Part shown: piece after piece, positions 9,785-17,618 of the stretch
Position numbering within the stretch: the stretch's first letter is position 1
Layout of the letters: every line of letters starts with the position of its first letter
Assembly (NCBI RefSeq): GCF_003609635.1
Contig: NZ_MCIA01000001.1
Coordinates: forward strand, 96,905 to 160,904
Source of the DNA: Lacrimispora algidixylanolytica
Lineage (GTDB): Bacteria > Bacillota > Clostridia > Lachnospirales > Lachnospiraceae
Direction of reading: 5' to 3'
Length of the DNA stretch: 64,000 nucleotides
The notes under the pieces: model-generated
Databases searched by the model: none
What the model was told of the DNA's origin: nothing
What the model saw: only the letters and a program-made list of their open reading frames with translations
Program-made: the position numbers and the translations under genes

Positions 9785-10814
9785 GGCTGCTCCACTGATT
9801 GTTTACGAAACCCAGGGCATTTTCCTTCGTTACAAACTCTAAGTCCACACTGTTAAATGAGTTGGTCCTTCCATCGCGTATGGACTCTGTAAGGGCTTGT
9901 ACACTGTATTTCCCCATCTGTCTGGTGTCTATGTAAAGTGACATAGCCATTGTTCCCTTTAAGACTGCATCAAGAGTTGCTTTTGATTTATAATAACCAA
10001 TTACCTGGGTTCTTCCTACACAGTTGTAATCAATGACTGCCTGATACACTGCTTCTGTATCCACCTCATCCATACAGATAATGATATCCGGAGGACCGAG
10101 ATCATTCTGGAATAGGTTTCGTACGATTTCCTCGGATTCAAAGGCTCGTCCAGAGGGTACCTTTATCTCCTCCACTTCAATGCGGTTTGAGGTTTCACTG
10201 GAAGTTACCATGCGGTTATTGATCTGGTTGAATATCTGGGACTGACTGCTGTCTGAGGAATTATCGTGAAGGAACATTAAGACTCTTACCTTCTTTGTTT
10301 CCTTGGGAAGAATTTTTAATATCTGGTTTCCATACTCCTGTCCAAGCTGATAGGAATTGATTCCAACGTAACTTTTCCTTCCAGATGTAGGGGCATCGTT
10401 TAATATGGTTACTACGGGGATTCCCTTGGCTGTTGCTTCATTGATCCGCTCCTCGAGACGGGTTTCCCCGGTAAATTCAAGTAAAATTCCATCTACCTTA
10501 GCAGCAATACTCATATCCATAAAATCCACTGTAGTATATTCAGAGGACTGATCTTTTCCTTTTAGTTCCACATAGGCATCGTGAAGTGCAGCTTCCTCCC
10601 GCACGCTTTCGTACACATCATTCCAGAACTGAGAGTCCATATTATCAATGATCATGACGTAATGATATTTATAAACAGAATTCTTTTCTGAATGCTCAAG
10701 CCCTGTTTTCTTTAGAACATATCCGTAAAAGGACGATGTCAGGCCTGTAAGAAACACAATTACAAGCAATCCGGCTAATACTAACAGAAGCAGGCTTTTT
10801 TTTCTATTATCCAT
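9774..10814 (-). CDS. Membrane-tethered sugar-binding-protein sensor (XylFII-like)
   Basis: The 346-residue product has one N-terminal uncleaved helix (about 7-28, LLLLVLAGLLVIVFLTGL) without a lipobox, followed by a type-1 periplasmic-binding fold (YVMIIDNMDSQFWNDVY, KVDGILLEFTG, IPVVTILNDAP, YVGINSYQLGQEYGNQI, PDIIICMDEVDTEAVYQ, GTMAMSLYIDTRQMG). Cell-surface tethering, and position as first gene of a kinase/regulator operon, match the XylFII-LytS-YesN three-component xylose system described in Clostridium beijerinckii. The ligand is inferred to be the sugar carried by MmsAB. The start ATG is preceded by AGAGGATAACC. Confidence 0.88.
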   Translation of the reverse strand: MDNRKKSLLLLVLAGLLVIVFLTGLTSSFYGYVLKKTGLEHSEKNSVYKYHYVMIIDNMDSQFWNDVYESVREEAALHDAYVELKGKDQSSEYTTVDFMDMSIAAKVDGILLEFTGETRLEERINEATAKGIPVVTILNDAPTSGRKSYVGINSYQLGQEYGNQILKILPKETKKVRVLMFLHDNSSDSSQSQIFNQINNRMVTSSETSNRIEVEEIKVPSGRAFESEEIVRNLFQNDLGPPDIIICMDEVDTEAVYQAVIDYNCVGRTQVIGYYKSKATLDAVLKGTMAMSLYIDTRQMGKYSVQALTESIRDGRTNSFNSVDLEFVTKENALGFVNNQWSSHEK

Positions 10815-10847
10815 GGTTATCCTCTTGTCTCAATTTATGCTGATATT

Positions 10848-10853
10848 ATTATA
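10848..10853 (-). promoter_or_regulatory. -10 box of the sensor operon promoter
   Basis: A perfect TATAAT on the minus strand lies about 35 bases before the tethered-sensor gene. Upstream TTTTGT or TTGTTT at 17 or 15 bases may serve as a weak -35. Confidence 0.5.
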
Positions 10854-10869
10854 CTAAATGGAACAGAAA

Positions 10870-11067
10870 AACAAAAGCAGGAGAATCTTGCGGAGGGGTA
10901 GCATTTTTTTGTTATGACTGTGATGATATATAACATATATAACTTAGCAATGAAATAATGTTATCAGTTCTGTGATGACGGAAACATATTATTTCTTCTC
11001 TATTTAACTGTTATCTAATCTTTTTATAATTACATATTTTATTTCATCTAATAAAGCCTCTATATAA
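10870..11067. other. AT-rich intergenic region, no gene seen
   Basis: About 300 bases between the sensor operon promoter and the DUF1963-like gene hold only AT-rich sequence plus the terminator annotated next to it. No ORF with a ribosome site and no RNA fold of a known class was recognised. Confidence 0.5.
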
Positions 11068-11074
11068 AGAAAAA

Positions 11075-11094
11075 AGCACGGTTATACCGTACTT
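11075..11094 (-). terminator. Terminator after the DUF1963-like gene
   Basis: On the minus strand AAGTACGGT-ATA-ACCGTGCTT followed by TTTTCTTT forms a 9-bp hairpin with T-run, about 80 bases downstream of the gene stop. Confidence 0.7.
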
Positions 11095-11172
11095 TAAAAT
11101 AGTTTTATCTATAAATAGTTTGAGAATATGATGGGGTGTTTATTAACCCGCGTTTGTTCATGTCATAAGGCA

Positions 11173-11871
11173 TTAATAGAAATCGCAATATACTTTCCAA
11201 TCAGATTTTTGAGAATTATAGGAGAAATAGAATTTCCCACTATCTACAATTTGAAACAAGGCTTTTGCATCTGACGAGATTTGCATAACAAATTCATATC
11301 CATTACCAAAGCTATAACCAGATTGACAAAAGGCAGGATAACCACCAACCTTGTGCTGGGCATATATATTTTCACATATATCATCAAAATAATCGATTCC
11401 TTCTGTTGTCTCTAATTGAAGTATGATATCTTCAATTTCTTCTGGAATACCTCCACCATCCCAACAGGGATAATCGTTTTCTACCATTTGAGGTATTAGT
11501 GGAAAGGGCTTTATCATATCCGTTTGGTACTTACACGGAACTAATTGTTCTAAGGAATGATAGGTTCGAATGCAAAACCAAGGGCTTAAATCATCCGATA
11601 TAAGGTTATCCCAAATATCTTTTGACATAAATATTGTAACGAGCTCAATACCAGACAATTCTAATGGTAGAAACGGCAAGTCCTTCAAAAATATTGTTGC
11701 GATAGGTATCATGTTATTTTCACTTTTATCTTTAGGAATGCTCTCACCTTCCTGCTGCCAGCGAACACTTCCAATCCAACTTTCTAGTAATTCTCCCGTT
11801 GGCCTTTTGCCTCCTGTTTCAAAAACAATGGCCTTTTTTGTAAGCTTTTCCTTTATTTCTTTTACTGTCAT
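11173..11871 (-). CDS. DUF1963 / YwqG-like protein
   Basis: Soluble, acidic protein of about 232 residues without signal peptide or membrane helix. The segment HKVGGYPAFCQ followed by GYEFVMQISSD matches the conserved HxxGGYPxxxQ...LLQI core of the DUF1963 (YwqG) family, whose function is not established. The ATG at 11871 is favoured because AGAGGT lies 9 bases upstream; a GTG three codons earlier overlaps that site. The base composition is more AT-rich than the flanking operons and the gene sits between two unrelated clusters, suggesting an acquired insert. Confidence 0.6.
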   Translation of the reverse strand: MTVKEIKEKLTKKAIVFETGGKRPTGELLESWIGSVRWQQEGESIPKDKSENNMIPIATIFLKDLPFLPLELSGIELVTIFMSKDIWDNLISDDLSPWFCIRTYHSLEQLVPCKYQTDMIKPFPLIPQMVENDYPCWDGGGIPEEIEDIILQLETTEGIDYFDDICENIYAQHKVGGYPAFCQSGYSFGNGYEFVMQISSDAKALFQIVDSGKFYFSYNSQKSDWKVYCDFY

Positions 11872-11955
11872 ATCTGGCACACCTCTTACGTCTTGAATGA
11901 AAAATATGTATATCTTATTTCCTTGATAAAAACTGCTTATAAATTTAACGGGAAG

Positions 11956-12405
11956 TCACTGTAACTCATCAACTTGGAGGTTTTGGTCTATTTGATTACC
12001 CGATACTGAATCTGCAGTAGTCGTCCACACAGCAAACATTGCTCCCATAATTATAAAAATAATCCAATACAGTGAAACAAAAGGCCTCATTCCAACACTA
12101 ATATATCCTAAGAGTTGTAAAACAAGAAAAACAATATAAGCAAATACAAAAATAATATTTATAAATCTAAAGAACCTTTTTATCATCTTGGAAATTTTAA
12201 TGTTAGATAATTTAATAAAGATAGTCACAATGCAAGCAGATATTAAAAAGTAGAAAAGAGGAATTACCATAAAACTATATATCGTATCTAGTAAAATATT
12301 TATATTACGGAAATAGATTACTGATTCATAATATCGCATAACCAACAAACAGCATACAGAACCTAATGCAAATAGTGCTTCACTATTAATTCCATGATTT
12401 TTCAT
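11956..12405 (-). CDS. Small four-helix membrane protein, unknown function
   Basis: The 149-residue product has four hydrophobic stretches (about 10-25, 42-65, 85-105, 112-132) and a polar tail (SGNQIDQNLQVDELQ). The ribosome site TAGGAGATGATG lies before the ATG. It is probably co-transcribed with the DUF1963-like gene 84 bases downstream. I do not recognise a family. AT-rich like its neighbour. Confidence 0.6.
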   Translation of the reverse strand: MKNHGINSEALFALGSVCCLLVMRYYESVIYFRNINILLDTIYSFMVIPLFYFLISACIVTIFIKLSNIKISKMIKRFFRFINIIFVFAYIVFLVLQLLGYISVGMRPFVSLYWIIFIIMGAMFAVWTTTADSVSGNQIDQNLQVDELQ

Positions 12406-12492
12406 TATTTCATCATCTCCTATTAGTAGTCTAAAACTATATACGATTAGCTAATTATAATTGTTTTTAAGAATTTTCTCAACTCAATAATC

Positions 12493-12547
12493 AAAAAAAA
12501 GCAGCCCGGCTCAAGAACTTTCATTCTAAACCAGACTGCCTTTTTTA
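12493..12547. terminator. Terminator after the first glycan-cluster glycosyltransferase (bidirectional)
   Basis: GCAGCCCGG and CCAGACTGC pair over 9 positions with some G-U, flanked by A8 and T7 runs on the two sides. On the minus strand it directly follows the glycosyltransferase stop and ends the 12.5-17.5 kb transcript. Confidence 0.8.
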
Positions 12548-12551
12548 TTTC

Positions 12552-13523
12552 TTACTTGTCAAATCCTGGTTCCTTCATCCAATAAGACTGATTCATCGTA
12601 AATCTTAAAATCAGCCACTTTGGCAAAGACCGATACCTCTTTCCCAAGAGATACCCCATGTATTTAAATCCACTTTTTATAATAACCCCTGGAATCAACC
12701 ATATCTTTTTCTGACTCACCAGCCAAGCGATGGTTTTTTTCACAAGACGAATTCCTTCGCTTTCCGAACGAATCCCCTCAAATACCTCCGGGTGATCCGC
12801 CTGAGATACGGCTAAATCAAAGTTTCGTCGAAACTGTTCCATGCATCCGTAGTTATGGGAATGGTACACCCTAGCATCTGCCGCATAAGCAACTGCCTGG
12901 CCCTGATACCTGATTGCATTTCCCGCATAAATCATGTCTTCATTAAAGATGGTCCGTTTCGTAAACCCACCAGCCTGCAAATAAGCTTCCCTGTCATAAG
13001 CACAGCAGACATTGGAAGCGAAAAATGTCTTGATTCCAAGTTGGGACAAGTCTTCCTTCGTCTTTACCATACTGTGTTCCGAGTAATTAAAAGACCGAGT
13101 GTACTGCTCTGCAAATCCACAATCTCCGTTGGGAAGCTGTCTTGCGTAAGCCATAACTACCTTTTTACCATTCTTACCTGTCTGGTCAAGTGCCTTTACT
13201 AAAGCTCCAATCAGATTTTTATCTGCCGGAACTGCGTCATCGGTCATAAAAACCATAATGTCAGCTTCTGAATAACCAGCACCCTGATTCCTAGTACCAC
13301 CATGGTCAAATTCTTCCTTTGTCACATGGTGAACCTCAAGGTTTTCAATATGGTCGTATGCGTGGTCCTTCCAATAAGACTTTTCCGTATTCATTGCAAT
13401 GATGCGGCGAATGGGATAGGTCTGTTTTGCAAGCCGCTCCAGAAGGTGTTTTAAGGTGTCATCCGGCTTGTATACCGGAATGATTACGTCCACCGTTTTT
13501 TTCTCTGTTCGTATTTCTTCCAT
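12552..13523 (-). CDS. Family 2 glycosyltransferase (rhamnosyltransferase-like)
   Basis: Cytoplasmic GT-A enzyme of 323 residues that would add a sugar to a lipid-linked glycan. It has the GT2 start VDVIIPVYKPDDTLK, the metal-binding pair Asp95-Asp96 (VFMTDDAVPAD) and HGGTRNQGA near residue 75, a segment common in bacterial rhamnosyltransferases. A C-terminal amphipathic stretch (about 265-300) may peripherally bind the membrane. Together with rfbC in the window, a rhamnose donor is plausible but inferred. Confidence 0.82.
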   Translation of the reverse strand: MEEIRTEKKTVDVIIPVYKPDDTLKHLLERLAKQTYPIRRIIAMNTEKSYWKDHAYDHIENLEVHHVTKEEFDHGGTRNQGAGYSEADIMVFMTDDAVPADKNLIGALVKALDQTGKNGKKVVMAYARQLPNGDCGFAEQYTRSFNYSEHSMVKTKEDLSQLGIKTFFASNVCCAYDREAYLQAGGFTKRTIFNEDMIYAGNAIRYQGQAVAYAADARVYHSHNYGCMEQFRRNFDLAVSQADHPEVFEGIRSESEGIRLVKKTIAWLVSQKKIWLIPGVIIKSGFKYMGYLLGKRYRSLPKWLILRFTMNQSYWMKEPGFDK

Positions 13524-13543
13524 TCCTATTTCCTACCTTCCTG

Positions 13544-15148
13544 TCAATAGTTCAGACATGCCGTGGAACATATGCGTATTAAGGCATAAATGCTGACAAA
13601 GCATTGTAAAAACCAGGCACTTTTTCGTAAATCCACCTTCAGAACCAACCGTTTGTCAAATATGGGTAACAGCACCAAAGGCAATAGTGGGATAAAGTAA
13701 CGTCCCTGTATACCAACAATATAATCCATTTCCCTTGGGGTATATCCAAGCAGCATGGAAGCCAAAACAAGACAGGCACTTAGAAATACCAGTAGTAGAG
13801 TAAACCACTTCTGCCAACTCTTAAACGGAACGACCTCTCCTTCTCTACGAACCACACTGACAAAAAGCCCGTAACACAAAAGGAGGAGACAAAATGGGGG
13901 AACGGTTAGATTCGGATCCAGATTTCCTAAAAAACCGCCAAGCATTGTGATCAGATAATAATCAAGCTGAGTCACAAAGGTTTTATAATACACCATCACA
14001 ATATCATAAGGGCGGCTTAATACATCGGATAAGGTATAGCCTGCTGCCTCACTCCAGCCCACGTAGCTTTCTGTTCGAGTAGACCAAATAGAAAGAACCA
14101 GTTTGTTTACTAAGAATACGGCTAACAGCATACCACCTAAAACACAGGCAAAGGAAATCCAGTATTGCTTCTTTGACTGAAATTTCGCAGACGGTATAAA
14201 AAGGCAGATACCAGCCAAAGGCAGATACACGATCTTACCAGGCTCTAAAAGAATCAAAAGCAGAGCCAGTATAACAATATCTTTTATGGTGATCTTATCT
14301 TTTTCAAACGCCAGGTAAAAGCACCAGGCTAAAAACATCATAGAAAGGCCGATAAAGCTACTATCGTAAGAATAAGAAGCTGCCAGGTGAAGGGTCATAG
14401 GCAAGGCAGATACCGCCATAATCACTTCTTTTTTAAATGGCATGATTCTATATGCCAGATAAGACATTGCGGTGAATGCAAGAAGATTAAAGAGCCGTCC
14501 AAGCATAACCATAGGAACATACCCCATATGAAACACTCTGGCCAGAGCAATCCCAATGGCCTGGGGCAGATATACCACAGGGAATGTATTGACCGGAATT
14601 TCACTACGAACCGTAAGTCCCTGACTGCTGTCCTTTGAAAAGAACTGGGTAAAAACTTTGTTATAGGCAAACTGTCCTGGTTCTGATTCAAACCCATTGA
14701 CATCGTCCTGACTACGAACCAGCACATTGGCTCCGTGATTAATTCGTTCCTTCTCTTCTTTCGTCGCATTCTCCAAAAAATCCTGATCCGCTACTGCAGG
14801 TTTTCCTATGATTGTACTAGAAAGACGGTAAGCGCTAACAAAATGAACCGCTTCATCCGGTGCCGTAAAGGGAGGGAGTGCCACTAAGTAAAACACTCCT
14901 AATATGATTAAAACCACTGGATACGTCCAGCCATAAAGTTTTTTACTTATCCACAAAACACAGCCCAGACAGAGAAGAAATCCACAACCTGCCAAGATAA
15001 GCCACCAGTAAAACCGCCGTACCGACTCAAATTCCGGAGATGGTATGCCGATAATCATCTTATGATAAGGAAGAAGAAAAAGAAAGGCCAGAACCAGGAT
15101 ACTTCCTGCTGTCAGTGCCAGGCCCTTTTTATTCCCGGTTAGATTCAT
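13544..15148 (-). CDS. DUF2142 polytopic membrane protein
   Basis: The 534-residue product has about 12 hydrophobic helices. After the second helix pair comes the conserved loop PPFTAPDEAVHFVSAYRLS, in which the acidic PDE/H motif resembles the first extracellular loop of GT-C glycosyltransferases. DUF2142 proteins are found in glycan loci beside DPM1-like enzymes, consistent with use of a polyprenyl-phosphate-sugar on the outer face. It overlaps the DUF2304 gene by 20 bases. Substrate unknown. Confidence 0.85.
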   Translation of the reverse strand: MNLTGNKKGLALTAGSILVLAFLFLLPYHKMIIGIPSPEFESVRRFYWWLILAGCGFLLCLGCVLWISKKLYGWTYPVVLIILGVFYLVALPPFTAPDEAVHFVSAYRLSSTIIGKPAVADQDFLENATKEEKERINHGANVLVRSQDDVNGFESEPGQFAYNKVFTQFFSKDSSQGLTVRSEIPVNTFPVVYLPQAIGIALARVFHMGYVPMVMLGRLFNLLAFTAMSYLAYRIMPFKKEVIMAVSALPMTLHLAASYSYDSSFIGLSMMFLAWCFYLAFEKDKITIKDIVILALLLILLEPGKIVYLPLAGICLFIPSAKFQSKKQYWISFACVLGGMLLAVFLVNKLVLSIWSTRTESYVGWSEAAGYTLSDVLSRPYDIVMVYYKTFVTQLDYYLITMLGGFLGNLDPNLTVPPFCLLLLCYGLFVSVVRREGEVVPFKSWQKWFTLLLVFLSACLVLASMLLGYTPREMDYIVGIQGRYFIPLLPLVLLPIFDKRLVLKVDLRKSAWFLQCFVSIYALIRICSTACLNY

Positions 15149-15500
15149 AATTCAACTCCTCCTTTTCCTTATCTTCTTCCTTATCCAGGGCAAAGGTCTG
15201 AATCAGCTCAGTCACTCTCCGTTCCAACTGAGAGATCTTGACTGACTGGAAAAATACCTTAAGCAATAAAATAAAGATCATGAAGGTAAAGATGAAATTT
15301 GCTGTGGAATAGGTCCCAACCATACCGGAAATGAAATCCGCCAACTTAGGAAATAGACTAAATAACACAAGCAAAAGGGCAAACATCACCCAGAAAATAG
15401 AATCCTCTATCTTCATTTTAGAATGGCGTATCCTTCTGAGCAGATATAATGTCAACAAAATAGAAACGCATACGAGTACGCATCGAAGCAAAAATGTCAT
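15129..15500 (-). CDS. DUF2304 small membrane protein
   Basis: The 123-residue product has three hydrophobic helices (about 3-20, 33-50, 68-88) and a charged coiled-coil tail (QLERRVTELIQTFALDKEEDKEKEE). The IEDSIFWVMFALLLVLFSLFP segment is typical of DUF2304, usually encoded next to a DPM1-like glycosyltransferase, as here. It may anchor or regulate that enzyme; this is inferred from association. The ribosome site is AAGGGGGAG. Confidence 0.85.
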   Translation of the reverse strand: MTFLLRCVLVCVSILLTLYLLRRIRHSKMKIEDSIFWVMFALLLVLFSLFPKLADFISGMVGTYSTANFIFTFMIFILLLKVFFQSVKISQLERRVTELIQTFALDKEEDKEKEELNYESNRE

Positions 15501-15515
15501 AAGTGACTCCCCCTT

Positions 15516-16214
15516 TTATCTTCTGGACCGGATGCGGAAACTTTGAACCAGCAATATAGAAAAAAGCATTTTTCCCATATATGTAGCCGCATTTAGTGGA
15601 TTTAAATAGCTCTCACCAAGAATCCTCTCATCCATAACCACAGGGATTTCTGCCACATTGGCACCGTGACGGATTAAATAGGAAATGGTATCCGGCTCCG
15701 GTCCGTAGTTTAAACCGTCTGCAAATTCCTTGATCATCTTGTGACTGAACATTCGCATTCCGGAAGTTGGGTCATTGACCATAACTCCAGTGGTGAACCA
15801 AATGGCGCCACTTAAGAGGCGGCTTCCAAACATACGAATGGAGTGAGGTTTCTTATCTGTAACAAATCGAGACCCAATCACAATATCGTATCCCTCATCC
15901 ATTTTTTCCTTCATGGGTAAGATGTACTCCGCACGATGCTGTCCATCTCCATCAAATTGTATGGCATATCGATAACCACGGCGATGGGCATACTTAAGAC
16001 CCGTCTGGAACGCTCCCGCTAGTCCCAAGTTTACAGGAAGATCGATGATTCTCCATTTATGCTTCCTACAGATCTCTGCGGTATTGTCTGTGGAACCGTC
16101 ATTGATAATCACGTAATCAAACATAGGATAGTTTTCAATAACGCCTCCTACGACGCGCTCGATATTCAAAGCTTCATTATAAGCAGGTATCACTACCAAA
16201 ACCTTATCCGTCAT
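15516..16214 (-). CDS. DPM1-like polyprenyl-phosphate glycosyltransferase (GT2)
   Basis: The 232-residue cytoplasmic enzyme likely charges undecaprenyl phosphate with a sugar for later use outside the membrane. Motifs: VLVVIPAYNEALNIERVV, INDGSTDNT (residues about 36-44), AIQFDGDGQH with the metal-binding DGD, and NDPTSGMRMF. Its start forms an ATGA overlap with the flippase stop, and DUF2304 and DUF2142 follow, giving a conserved three-gene module. Confidence 0.9.
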   Translation of the reverse strand: MTDKVLVVIPAYNEALNIERVVGGVIENYPMFDYVIINDGSTDNTAEICRKHKWRIIDLPVNLGLAGAFQTGLKYAHRRGYRYAIQFDGDGQHRAEYILPMKEKMDEGYDIVIGSRFVTDKKPHSIRMFGSRLLSGAIWFTTGVMVNDPTSGMRMFSHKMIKEFADGLNYGPEPDTISYLIRHGANVAEIPVVMDERILGESYLNPLNAATYMGKMLFSILLVQSFRIRSRR

Positions 16215-17458
16215 TTTATTAACCCTTTCTTTTCCTTTATCAGTACGTAAGCTGCCTGTCCCATAAAACAGAACGTAAGTAACAGCATGGCAAATAGATA
16301 GGAGAACGCGCCCCCATTAATTCCTCCCACTTTTACTAAGGAAAAGGAAAGGAAGTAGGATAAAATACAGACCGGAATATAGCCAAAAAAGATTCTCTTT
16401 TGTTGCTTCATAATCACCAAAACGTAATAAAACAAATTCATGACTGCAAATAAACCGCCACCGAATACAATGGCAAGAAGGCCTGATAGATATGGCTTTA
16501 GATCTACATTGTAGATTGCCCCAAGTACTGGCACTCCAATGGCCCAGGCACCTGCTAAAGCGATAACCGTAAGGATAAGAATGACTCCAGAGAGCTTTCT
16601 TATTTCCATTACAAGTCCTGATAAGTTTTTATCTTCCCAAAGATAAGACATCTTCGTAAGGAATGGTCGAATGACGAAATTCGCCGCCAGATTAATCACT
16701 GAGGTCGGCATAAAAATAGCCACGAAAATGGCATTATCCGTGGAGGTCATCTGTGCATCAACGGCATACTTTGCCATAGCAAAAATAAGCCCGTCCAGGA
16801 ACACGGAAAGGAAGAGCAGACCTCCATCCTTTAGTATGTCCCATTCTTTTCCCTTTCTCTTCTGAACACGGATAGTCGGCATATTTCTTGACATGCCTTT
16901 ATCAAAAAATAAAATTCCTGCTCCCTGTGATACCACTGCTACTACACTGGAAAACACCAGACTTTTTGTGATGACTAAGGAAGTCAGAAAGCAGAACACA
17001 GAAAGGATGGTACGAAAAGCCATGGCCTGCCCCGTAAGATAGAGCCGTCCATTTCTTTGAAATTCTGATTCATATACATCTGCAAAACCGTCTAATACTT
17101 TATAAAGCACCATTAGAAATACAACAAGACACTTTTCAAGGGTATAATCGGGTGCGGAAACAGCCCGCTTCCATGCGATATACCCAATTCCCATAATGAT
17201 TGCTGCCACGCAGGTCAGATACCTGGCTCTGCGGTACTCACCAAAGGTATAATTCCCCGATACATCAGTGCTCTGAATTGGCCTCAAACCAAAATAGGCC
17301 ACCAGAAACATCTGCTGCCCAAAGGTGCTAAAGGCAAAACCAAAGATTCCTCCCTGGTTTGTACCTACTATGTGATTGACTAGGGCTGTAAGGAGCATAC
17401 TGGAGCCAGCATAAATCAAACTTCCAATCATATTCCAGGCCACATTTTTTCGTTCCAT
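16211..17458 (-). CDS. Polysaccharide flippase / O-antigen-type translocase (first of two)
   Basis: Polytopic protein of about 415 residues with roughly 12 helices, of the MOP (MATE/Wzx) superfamily. It begins MERKNVAWNMIGSLIYAGSSMLL, a typical Wzx start. It would flip an undecaprenyl-linked oligosaccharide outward. The ATG at 17458 is preceded by GGAGATAGAGG; an in-frame TTG six codons earlier lies in that ribosome site. The leader contains a tandem duplication annotated separately. The stop overlaps the next gene (ATGA). Confidence 0.85.
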   Translation of the reverse strand: MERKNVAWNMIGSLIYAGSSMLLTALVNHIVGTNQGGIFGFAFSTFGQQMFLVAYFGLRPIQSTDVSGNYTFGEYRRARYLTCVAAIIMGIGYIAWKRAVSAPDYTLEKCLVVFLMVLYKVLDGFADVYESEFQRNGRLYLTGQAMAFRTILSVFCFLTSLVITKSLVFSSVVAVVSQGAGILFFDKGMSRNMPTIRVQKRKGKEWDILKDGGLLFLSVFLDGLIFAMAKYAVDAQMTSTDNAIFVAIFMPTSVINLAANFVIRPFLTKMSYLWEDKNLSGLVMEIRKLSGVILILTVIALAGAWAIGVPVLGAIYNVDLKPYLSGLLAIVFGGGLFAVMNLFYYVLVIMKQQKRIFFGYIPVCILSYFLSFSLVKVGGINGGAFSYLFAMLLLTFCFMGQAAYVLIKEKKGLIK

Positions 17459-17460
17459 TA

Positions 17461-17551
17461 TTTCCTCTATCTCCAATGCTTTCAGGGATACAGGGATACC
17501 CGTAGGGTGTTTCCTCTATCTCCAATACTATTTAGGGATACCCGTAGGGTG
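17461..17551. repeat. Two-copy tandem repeat in the leader of the first flippase
   Basis: Copy A (17461-17509) and copy B (17510-17551) share TTTCCTCTATCTCCAAT and GGGATACCCGTAGGGTG; copy A has 7 extra bases that echo GGGATA. On the minus strand each copy carries a GGAGATAGAGG ribosome-site-like element, but only copy A is next to the ATG. Looks like a recent slippage duplication. Confidence 0.8.
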
Positions 17552-17618
17552 TTTCCCTTATAAGTGCTCCTTTATTTTACAATATCAGACTTTAAATGTA
17601 AACCGTAACCCCATATTC

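Noticed and set aside
14422..14769. Second minus-strand frame within the DUF2142 gene
   Set aside because: Shadow of a real membrane-protein gene in another frame.
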